From: Bacteroidota bacterium
GTDB lineage: Bacteria > Bacteroidota > Bacteroidia > AKYH767-A > CANKSK01
NCBI GenBank assembly: GCA_947485425.1
Contig: CANKSK010000105.1
Location: 1 to 5,223, forward strand
DNA length: 5,223 nt
Direction of reading: 5' to 3'
The notes under the pieces were generated by a model. It did no database searches, was not told the DNA's origin, and saw nothing but the letters and a program-made list of their open reading frames with translations. This document shows positions 1 to 5,223 of this stretch, in pieces; the stretch's first letter is position 1; the number at the start of each line of letters is the position of its first letter. Made by a program: the position numbers and the translations under genes.

Positions 1-1
1 C

Positions 2-145
2 ATCTTAAAATCCGGTGATGCCATTGTGCTCATACATGGTGTGCATGCCATTCGTGTTATTGAAGATATGCAGTGTATTAGTGTTAAACAAGGCCCATTT
101 TTGGGCGATAAAGAAGATAAAGTATTTGTGGAGGTAAAATCATGA
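2..145 (+). CDS. Cupin-like polysaccharide-cluster protein, C-terminal fragment
   Basis: An open frame enters from the left edge and ends at TGA 143-145, leaving 47 residues of the C-terminus. It contains GDAIVLIHGVH (residues 5-15) followed by IEDMQCISVKQGPFLGD (20-36). From memory this matches the end of small single-domain cupin proteins found in LPS and capsule clusters, which typically read GDVxLLxxGGHGFxxLED...EVKQGPYxG. The enzymatic role of that group is not established to my knowledge; sugar-nucleotide isomerase or epimerase activity is a reasonable guess because other small cupins in such clusters do this. The stop overlaps the aminotransferase start (ATGA), so the two are probably translationally coupled in one operon. 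The N-terminus and most of the beta barrel lie outside the window, so no metal ligands can be checked. Confidence 0.72.
   Translation: MLKSGDAIVLIHGVHAIRVIEDMQCISVKQGPFLGDKEDKVFVEVKS
130..134 (+). promoter_or_regulatory. Ribosome binding site of the aminotransferase
   Basis: GGAGG lies 7 bases before the ATG at 142, inside the last codons of the cupin gene. It is the only full-strength Shine-Dalgarno site before a complete gene in this window, and it supports 142 as the start despite the overlap with the upstream stop. Confidence 0.8.
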
Positions 146-1254
146 TACAAGTTTTTGAACCGGAAATTGGCCGGGAAGAGATAGAGGCAGTTACGGATGC
201 GCTTTTAAAGGGTGAAATTTCGGGCTCTTTTGGGAATTATATTCCGCAGTTTGAAGAGGCATTTGCCAAATATATTGGATGTAAATATGGCGTTGCCGTT
301 TCAAATGGTACCACCGCACTTCATTTGGCTGTTGCCGCCGCCGGAATTGGAAAAGGGGATGAGGTGCTGATGAGCGCTTCAACCAATATTGCAACTGCCC
401 TAGCTGCATTTCATAACAATGCCGTATCCATCCCTGTGGATTCAGAAAATGTAAGCTGGAATTTGAACCCTGAACTTCTCGAAAGCTTAATCACACCAGC
501 AACCAAGGCCATAATACCTGTTCACCTCTATGGGCATCCTGCAGATATGGAACCCATCATGCAAGTAGCCCAAAAGCATAATCTTACCGTGATTGAAGAT
601 TGTGCCGAATCACATGGGGCAACATATAGGGGCAAGATGACCGGTACCTTTGGTCATATGGGATGTTTTAGTTTTTATGCCAATAAAATTATTACCACGG
701 GTGAAGGAGGGATGATTCTAACCGATGATCCTGTTTTGGCAGAAAAATTACGGTTATTGAGAAATCTTGCCTTTACAAAACCCCGTTTCAGACATGAAGT
801 AGCGGGTTATAACTTCAGGATGACTGGTTATCAAGCGGCTATGGCGCTTGCTCAACTTCAGAAAATTGACAGCATTATTGATAAAAAACGATGGGTTGCA
901 CATACCTACAATGCTTTACTAGCTGATGTATCGGGTTTACAATTACCCTATGAGGCGCCGGATGTGAAAAATGTGTATTGGATGTATGCCATTGTACTTA
1001 CTGCTGATGCTAAAATATCTCGCGATCAACTGATGGCTTCTCTTGCTGATGATGGCATTGAGACCCGCACCTTCTTCTGTCCGATGAATTTACAACCCTG
1101 CTTAGAAAGTATGGAAGGCTATCGACAGATTGATTGCCCTGTGGCTGAATCCTTATGGCAAACAGGTTTGTATTTGCCTTCTTCTACTCGCTTAAATGAA
1201 GAACAATTGCAATTTATTGCCGAAAAAATTAAATACCATATGCTTCAGGCATAA
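142..1254 (+). CDS. DegT/DnrJ/EryC1/StrS family PLP sugar aminotransferase, perosamine-synthase-like
   Basis: Predicted cytosolic PLP-dependent enzyme (370 aa, normal family length) that transfers an amino group, usually from glutamate, to a nucleotide-linked keto-6-deoxysugar. Visible features in order: an N-terminal EPEIGREEIEAV segment; the phosphate-binding SNGTTALH (54-61); IPVHLYGHPADM (125-136); IEDCAESHGA (151-160), whose Asp153 should contact the PLP ring nitrogen; and FSFYANKIITTGEGGM (176-191), with Lys182 the expected Schiff-base lysine. GYNFRMTGYQAA (222-233) follows. The N-K-x-x-T-T-G-E-G-G-M form and the HLYGHPADM segment resemble GDP-perosamine synthase (Per/RfbE) more than FdtB or ArnB types, so a C4 aminotransferase acting on GDP-4-keto-6-deoxymannose is the best guess. 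Substrate and position cannot be fixed from sequence alone. The start is supported by GGAGG and by ATGA coupling to the cupin gene. All key residues are present, so it should be active. Confidence 0.95.
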   Translation: MIQVFEPEIGREEIEAVTDALLKGEISGSFGNYIPQFEEAFAKYIGCKYGVAVSNGTTALHLAVAAAGIGKGDEVLMSASTNIATALAAFHNNAVSIPVDSENVSWNLNPELLESLITPATKAIIPVHLYGHPADMEPIMQVAQKHNLTVIEDCAESHGATYRGKMTGTFGHMGCFSFYANKIITTGEGGMILTDDPVLAEKLRLLRNLAFTKPRFRHEVAGYNFRMTGYQAAMALAQLQKIDSIIDKKRWVAHTYNALLADVSGLQLPYEAPDVKNVYWMYAIVLTADAKISRDQLMASLADDGIETRTFFCPMNLQPCLESMEGYRQIDCPVAESLWQTGLYLPSSTRLNEEQLQFIAEKIKYHMLQA

Positions 1255-1282
1255 TTTTTTCTCAAAAGAAAAGAGGTATTTT

Positions 1283-1336
1283 ATGCTTTTTGCAAATTTC
1301 ACCAAAGATTTCAATATATTTTCATTCATTGTTTAA
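1283..1336 (+). other. 17-codon ORF with a good ribosome binding site (gene remnant or leader peptide)
   Basis: ATG 1283 is preceded by AAGAGG (1271-1276) with a 6-base spacer and reads 17 codons (MLFANFTKDFNIFSFIV) to TAA 1334-1336. It starts 28 bases after the aminotransferase stop, where the next gene of an operon would be expected. The peptide is rich in Phe and Ile and has no motif I recognise. It may be the surviving 5' end of a lost gene, a short leader peptide, or chance. The good ribosome binding site is the only positive evidence, so coding status is uncertain. Confidence 0.3.
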
Positions 1337-1346
1337 TTGGTATAAT
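1319..1346 (+). promoter_or_regulatory. Sigma-70-type promoter with extended -10, upstream of the acyltransferase
   Basis: TATAAT (1341-1346) is a perfect -10 hexamer and is preceded by TGG (1338-1340), giving the extended TGnTATAAT form. A weak -35 match, TTTTCA (1319-1324, four of six bases), sits 16 bases upstream. Initiation would be expected near 1352-1354, leaving a leader of about 45 bases before ATG 1398. It would drive the acyltransferase, methyltransferase and glycosyltransferase as one unit. This assumes a sigma-70-like consensus; if the host is a Bacteroidota member, the match means less. Confidence 0.5.
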
Positions 1347-1397
1347 GTGACGGCCCTCCTTACAGATTAAAAATACTAAATACCCATTGCGTAAATC

Positions 1398-2546
1398 ATG
1401 AACGAGCGAATTAAAAATATCATACCCCAGCTCACCGGCGTGCGTTTTTTGGCTGCTGCTATGGTTTATTTTTCGCATCATGTGCTTCCATTTTCTGGAC
1501 ATATTCATCATCGGTTTTACGATGTTATCAAGGAGTTTGGTAGCACAGGGGTCACGGTATTTTTTGTTTTAAGCGGTTTTTTAATATACTATAGATACAG
1601 CAATAGGCTCAGCTTTTCATTTCGTTCTTTATGGAATTATTTTTTGAATAGATATGCCAGAATTTATCCCATGTTTTTTCTTGTTACAGTCATCTCTTTG
1701 GGATTTCAACATATTAGTGATGTAAAAAGTTGGATTCTATGTTTGACATTTATCAATGGTTTTTTTGATGAGTACATTCGTTTTTTGGCCATTACACAAG
1801 GCTGGACCCTTACCATTGAAGAGACCTTTTATGTGTTGGCACCTTTCATCTTTTATTTTGTTCTTAAAAAAACATCTATTTTTCGGATAGGCATGTTTAT
1901 TATGTCCATTGGAATGCTATGGTTCGTATTGAATCATCTATTTGATATTCATATGTTTAAGTCTTTTTATTTTATTTTATATTCAACATTTTTTGGCCGA
2001 TGTTTTGACTTTTTAACCGGAATTTTCTTGGCGAAAATATTTCTTCAAAAGGACCATACATCTTCTATAGGGATTCATTTGACCTATTTTTCAGTATTTC
2101 TGTTTGGCATTGCTTTGTTTATTCTGTCAAGTCTATCCTCTTCCATTTATTTGTATGGGGTATACAATCCTGCAGGACTGTTGCTCAATAATTTTTTTCT
2201 GCCAGTGATTATCGCGGCTTTCTTTTATGGCATTATTCATGAAAAAACATGGATTTCACAAATTCTGCAGAGTAAATTATTTGTTATCCTTGGAAAAAGT
2301 TCGTATATCCTATATTTAATTCATTACGGTGTGGTAGGAACTTTATTAAGCTCTTTCTTTATTTCTTTATGGGGTACATCATCATTAATGATAAACCACA
2401 TATGGCTCAATGTCGGATTGACTTTTATATTGTTTACCCTTGTATCTATAGTTGGATTTTATCTGATTGAAGATCCAATCAATAAATGGATTCGAAGAAA
2501 ATTTTCCTTGAAGCTTCTCAATAGCAATAATCAAATTCAAAAATAA
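1398..2546 (+). CDS. Acyltransferase-3 family integral membrane O-acyltransferase
   Basis: Multi-pass inner-membrane protein (382 aa), very rich in Phe, Ile and Leu, with roughly ten hydrophobic segments. The family transfers acyl groups, often O-acetyl, to sugars of surface polysaccharides. Hallmarks seen: R16 and H27 in the R-x10-H arrangement of the first segment (GVRFLAAAMVYFSHH, 14-28); GVTVFFVLSGFL (51-62); RYARIYP (85-91); GWTLTIEETFY (135-145); LGKSSYILYLIH (298-309); and a closing FYLIEDP (354-360). An SGNH extension is absent, so this is the stand-alone form. In-frame TAA lies two codons before ATG 1398 and the family motif begins at residue 12, so 1398 is the only sensible start. 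No Shine-Dalgarno is visible before it. The methyltransferase follows after 4 bases. The acceptor sugar is unknown; O-acetylation of the repeat unit is the usual role, and N-acylation of an amino sugar is less likely. Confidence 0.93.
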   Translation: MNERIKNIIPQLTGVRFLAAAMVYFSHHVLPFSGHIHHRFYDVIKEFGSTGVTVFFVLSGFLIYYRYSNRLSFSFRSLWNYFLNRYARIYPMFFLVTVISLGFQHISDVKSWILCLTFINGFFDEYIRFLAITQGWTLTIEETFYVLAPFIFYFVLKKTSIFRIGMFIMSIGMLWFVLNHLFDIHMFKSFYFILYSTFFGRCFDFLTGIFLAKIFLQKDHTSSIGIHLTYFSVFLFGIALFILSSLSSSIYLYGVYNPAGLLLNNFFLPVIIAAFFYGIIHEKTWISQILQSKLFVILGKSSYILYLIHYGVVGTLLSSFFISLWGTSSLMINHIWLNVGLTFILFTLVSIVGFYLIEDPINKWIRRKFSLKLLNSNNQIQK

Positions 2547-2550
2547 ATTT

Positions 2551-3327
2551 ATGTCTTCTTATATTGGTCGTCACGCTGAATTATACGATACCTTATATGC
2601 TGAAAAGGATTATGCCTCAGAAGCTTCTTTTATTCATAATTGTTTAATGCAGTATGGACGTCCTGAGTCGAATCATATTCTTGAAATAGCCTGTGGTACA
2701 GGTAATCATTCTTTTATTCTCGAGAAATTTGGGTATCAGATTGATGCTTTTGATTATTCTCCTGATATGATTGATAGAGCAAATAGAAAAAAAGCAGAAC
2801 AGGCATCGCCGACTCTTTTCTCTGTTGGTGATATGCGCGATTCTGAAAATTTTCAAAAGAAATATGATTCTGTTCTCTGTCTTTTCGACTCCATCGGTTA
2901 TGTGCAAACAAATGCCTCGGTGAAAAAGGTATTGGATAATGTGAGTAGCTGTTTGCTTCCCGGAGGCTTGTTTATCATGGAATTTTGGCACGCTGCGGCC
3001 ATGATTAAAAATTATGATCCACTGCGTATCAAAAGGTTTCATCTTGCAGAAAATCATGAGTTGCTTCGGATTTCTGAAACGAGCATTGATGTCGAAAAAC
3101 AAGTATGTAGTGTTAAATATACACTGTATGAATTTTTAAATGATAGTCAATACACAAAAATAGAAGAAACCCAGGTAAATAGATTCTTTTTATGCGCTGA
3201 AATGCTTGGCCTACTTGAGCATTCAGGTTTGGAGCCTTTGCATATTTTCGATGGGTATTCCCATTCAACAAAAGCGGATGAGAATTCTTTTCATGTGGTT
3301 ATGATTTGTAAAAAAACGATGGAATAA
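2551..3327 (+). CDS. Class I SAM-dependent methyltransferase, amino-sugar N-methyltransferase-like
   Basis: Soluble 258-aa single-domain Rossmann methyltransferase. Visible motifs: LEIACGTGNH (44-53), the SAM-binding glycine loop; DAFDYSPDMI (65-74), with Asp68 a candidate for the ribose-binding acidic residue; GDMRD (93-97); CLFDSIGYVQT (110-120); and LLPGGLFIMEFW (135-146). The combination of an N-terminal LYDTLY..KDYASEA segment with ACGTG-x-H, GDMRD, SIGY and PGG-x(4)-E-x-W resembles, from memory, the dTDP-amino-sugar N,N-dimethyltransferases TylM1 and DesVI. With an aminotransferase nearby, N-methylation of the amino sugar is plausible, but methylation of a hydroxyl or of the chain end is also possible. 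ATG 2551 follows the acyltransferase stop by 4 bases, with A-rich sequence and no Shine-Dalgarno. Its TAA shares one base with the next ATG. Methyltransferase fold: high confidence; N-methylation: about 0.4. Confidence 0.9.
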   Translation: MSSYIGRHAELYDTLYAEKDYASEASFIHNCLMQYGRPESNHILEIACGTGNHSFILEKFGYQIDAFDYSPDMIDRANRKKAEQASPTLFSVGDMRDSENFQKKYDSVLCLFDSIGYVQTNASVKKVLDNVSSCLLPGGLFIMEFWHAAAMIKNYDPLRIKRFHLAENHELLRISETSIDVEKQVCSVKYTLYEFLNDSQYTKIEETQVNRFFLCAEMLGLLEHSGLEPLHIFDGYSHSTKADENSFHVVMICKKTME

Positions 3328-4511
3328 TGAAAATTGGTATTCATTTTTTTACCACAGGAGCTGATATAGGCGGTGGTTTTACTTTTGGCGAACAAATTAT
3401 TAAAGCAATAAGCCAATGTAGTGCAGCTAAAAAGCATGAAATTTTGATTTTTACGCCTATTTCTTTGTCTTTTGTACAAAAGCATGAGGGTTTTCAAGAG
3501 GTCATTATTCCACAAGAAGAAGCCACACCATTTCCGACGCGGGTAAAAAACTTTACTTTGAGGCGCTTGGGACGCAGCGTTTCAAGTCCTTTAAGCGCTC
3601 TTCAGAAAAAAATACAAGAAGAAAATCCTGATATCATTTACTTCATTGATCCTTTTTATGCTGAAAATGTTGATGTTCCATATATCGTTACCGTCTGGGA
3701 TTTACAGCATCGATTACAACCTTTTTTTCCTGAGGTGCGTATTTTGAATACTTGGGAAAACAGAGAACGGATGTTTTCCAATGTATTGGGTAAAGCTGCA
3801 TATATCATTGCCTGCAATGAAACCGGAAAAAATGAAGTGATGAATTTTTATGGTATTCCTTCTGAAAGAATTGCCATGCTACCGCATCCGACCCCTTCTT
3901 TTGCTTTGGAAGCTGGAGATGGAGATTTGACTGTTTTACAGAAATTTAATCTTCGTTATCAAGAATATCTTTTTTATCCTGCACAATTTTGGGCCCATAA
4001 GAATCACATTGCTATTTTAGATGTCATTGCTTCTCTTCGTGCCCAAGGCCTGCAAATGAAGGCTGTATTTTCAGGTTCTGATAAAGGAAATAAAGATTAT
4101 ATCATGCAAACTGCTGAATTAATGGGTATTTCGGATCAAATTGTATTTGCTGGATTTGTTGATAGAGAAGAGTTAATTGCCTTATACCGAAATGCCTTTG
4201 CTTTGAGTTATGCTTCCTTTTTCGGTCCTGAAAATCTGCCGCCATTAGAAGCATTTGCTCTTGGGTGCCCAGTAATTGCCTCCGATGCAAATGGCGTGAG
4301 AGAACAATTGGGAGATGCAGCACTTTATTTTAATCCTAAAAAGCCGGAAGAATTGGTAAATCAGATTCTTGCTTTAAGTAATGTTGACGTTCGCAATGCG
4401 ATGATTGAAAAAGGAAAAATACGCTGTCAAACACGCAGGGTAGAGGACTTTGCCCTTGGTTTCTTTGATATTATTGATTCGTTTTCAGCAATTAAAAGAA
4501 CCTGGAAATAA
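3327..4511 (+). CDS. GT4-like (GT-B fold) glycosyltransferase
   Basis: Cytosolic or membrane-associated 394-aa glycosyltransferase, expected to add one sugar from a nucleotide donor to the growing polysaccharide. The N-terminal Rossmann half begins MKIGIHFF and has the glycine-rich GGGFTFGEQI (15-24) and VWDLQHR (123-129). The C-terminal half has YPAQFWAHKNH (217-227), VFSGSDKGN (247-255), VFAGFVDREEL (273-283) and FFGPENLPPLEAF (298-310), followed by GCPVIAS (313-319). The last block is the donor-binding region. The usual E-x7-E is altered: Glu308 is kept, but the first Glu is displaced by a FFGPEN insertion, a variant I recall from related enzymes with FFGPTNxPPLEA. Retaining chemistry is expected for GT4. 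The ATG overlaps the methyltransferase stop by one base (TAATG), implying coupled translation; only a weak GATGGA lies upstream. Donor and linkage cannot be called. Confidence 0.92.
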   Translation: MKIGIHFFTTGADIGGGFTFGEQIIKAISQCSAAKKHEILIFTPISLSFVQKHEGFQEVIIPQEEATPFPTRVKNFTLRRLGRSVSSPLSALQKKIQEENPDIIYFIDPFYAENVDVPYIVTVWDLQHRLQPFFPEVRILNTWENRERMFSNVLGKAAYIIACNETGKNEVMNFYGIPSERIAMLPHPTPSFALEAGDGDLTVLQKFNLRYQEYLFYPAQFWAHKNHIAILDVIASLRAQGLQMKAVFSGSDKGNKDYIMQTAELMGISDQIVFAGFVDREELIALYRNAFALSYASFFGPENLPPLEAFALGCPVIASDANGVREQLGDAALYFNPKKPEELVNQILALSNVDVRNAMIEKGKIRCQTRRVEDFALGFFDIIDSFSAIKRTWK

Positions 4512-4529
4512 TTGGTAGAGCCAATATTT
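4506..4529. terminator. Hairpin between convergent genes, possible weak bidirectional terminator
   Basis: AAAT-a-ATTGG (4506-4515) can pair with CCAATATTT (4521-4529) around the loop TAGAG, with one bulged A, giving nine base pairs. It overlaps the stop codons of both converging genes and fills their 16-base gap. The stem is AT-rich and there is no clean T-run on either side, so it is not a textbook intrinsic terminator. The position is what makes it plausible. Confidence 0.35.
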
Positions 4530-5223
4530 ATTCTGAAGGAATTTCAAAATGATGGGCAATATAGAATTGGGCTTGACCTCCTTCGGGTAGTTTTCCGGAT
4601 TCATAAAAATCACCTGATTCTACATGGAATATACCTGCATTTTGAACCCAATCCGCAATGTCATTGTTTATTCTTGTAAATAGACTGAAGTGATATTTTC
4701 CCGGTGGCAAAGGAAGTTTATCGACCACAATATCTATGCTATTGGTGTTTTCTGAAATAATGGGAAAGGCTTGATTGGTAACATCATTGTTAAAAATACT
4801 TATTCGCATGCCGGATTGGTCATCAATGCCAAATGACAAATGCAGGTTGGTAAGAATTCCCGGATTTTTTCTTTGGAAAGAAATACGAAAGACACAGTTT
4901 TGACCCGAATAGATAGCATTGATTTTTTTTCTATTTTGATCCAGTAAGCTCATTGAAGTAAATCTGATTTCACCATTCCCTGATCTTTCCTTGTTTTCAA
5001 TGAGGGGTATCGTGCCATCATGGAGTGTGCCGTTTAAATAATAATCGATCACATGCAAGGGGGTGCCTTCTTTTTCAATAACCCCATTGCGAATCATAAT
5101 GGCGCGAGTACATAAATTTTGTATCGCGGCCATTTGGTGACTTACAAACAGAACGGTTCTGCCTTTTTCTGCCACATCTTTCATCTTTCCCATGCATTTT
5201 TGTTGAAAAGACGCATCCCCAAC
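4528..5223 (-). CDS. wzt: Wzt-type polysaccharide ABC exporter ATPase, C-terminal part (5' end outside window)
   Basis: The frame is open to the right edge, giving 231 residues to the stop at 4528-4530. The fragment begins VGDASFQQKC, the segment just after Walker B in O-antigen and teichoic-acid exporter ATPases. It continues with GRTVLFVSHQMAAIQNLC, where His29 is the H-loop histidine, so the true start is well outside the window and the Met at 5193 is internal. Walker A, the signature motif and Walker B are not visible. After a short linker (about 64-84), residues from about 85 to 231 form a beta-rich C-terminal domain with KLPLPPGKYHFSLF, AGIFHVESGDFYESG and a final HHFEI, typical of Wzt carbohydrate-binding domains. 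That domain recognises the finished glycan or its terminal modification. The partner permease (Wzm) would be expected beyond the right edge. It converges on the glycosyltransferase, so it is transcribed separately. Confidence 0.93.
   Translation of the reverse strand, partial: VGDASFQQKCMGKMKDVAEKGRTVLFVSHQMAAIQNLCTRAIMIRNGVIEKEGTPLHVIDYYLNGTLHDGTIPLIENKERSGNGEIRFTSMSLLDQNRKKINAIYSGQNCVFRISFQRKNPGILTNLHLSFGIDDQSGMRISIFNNDVTNQAFPIISENTNSIDIVVDKLPLPPGKYHFSLFTRINNDIADWVQNAGIFHVESGDFYESGKLPEGGQAQFYIAHHFEIPSE

Noticed and set aside
1255..1276. T-run with TTTTCT...AGAAAA hairpin after the aminotransferase stop as an intrinsic terminator
   Set aside because: The stem is six base pairs with a single G-C pair, and the T-run lies before it rather than after it, so it does not fit an intrinsic terminator on the plus strand.
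1326..1511. 61-codon minus-strand frame spanning the gap before the acyltransferase
   Set aside because: Most of it is antisense to the conserved N-terminus of the acyltransferase, and the protein has no recognisable feature.
2644..3102. 152-codon open frame on the minus strand
   Set aside because: It lies wholly inside the methyltransferase gene, whose SAM-binding motifs are unmistakable. The antisense protein shows no recognisable domain.
5164..5193. Met at 5193 as the start of the Wzt gene
   Set aside because: The frame continues upstream to the window edge, with VGDASFQQKC matching the segment after Walker B of the same family, so the Met is internal.
1..5223. CRISPR array, tRNA, rRNA, insertion sequence or long repeat
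   Set aside because: Reading by eye showed no regularly spaced repeats, no transposase-like protein, no inverted terminal repeats and no recognisable tRNA or rRNA segment.

Overview
This window is part of a cell-surface polysaccharide (O-antigen or capsule type) cluster from an AT-rich bacterium. An ABC exporter ATPase of the Wzt kind, carrying a C-terminal polysaccharide-binding domain, points to a Gram-negative host that exports a finished glycan chain through an ABC transporter. I cannot assign the genus. Shine-Dalgarno use is mixed: one gene and one tiny ORF have good sites, while three genes have none or only a weak one. That leaves the phylum open.

Layout, plus strand: (1) the C-terminal 47 residues of a small cupin-like protein (2-145), overlapping by ATGA; (2) a complete DegT/DnrJ/EryC1/StrS-type PLP sugar aminotransferase of the perosamine-synthase kind (142-1254); (3) a 143-base gap holding a 17-codon ORF with a good ribosome binding site and an extended -10 promoter; (4) an acyltransferase-3 membrane protein (1398-2546); (5) a class I SAM methyltransferase resembling amino-sugar N-methyltransferases (2551-3327); (6) a GT4-like glycosyltransferase (3327-4511). 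Genes 4 to 6 are separated by 4 bases and then overlap by one base, so they look like one transcript. On the minus strand, converging on them with a 16-base gap, is the 3' part of the Wzt-type ATPase gene (4528-5223, running off the right edge).

Working together (inference): the aminotransferase installs an amino group on a nucleotide-linked keto-deoxysugar. The methyltransferase and the acyltransferase are candidates to decorate this or another sugar. The glycosyltransferase adds a residue to the chain, and the ABC transporter exports it. All of these families are known. I see no CRISPR array, tRNA, rRNA, insertion sequence or defence system, and no evidence for a wholly new system. The most interesting points are the amino-sugar modification gene set, the orphan 17-codon ORF beside a strong promoter, and the opposed orientation of the exporter gene.
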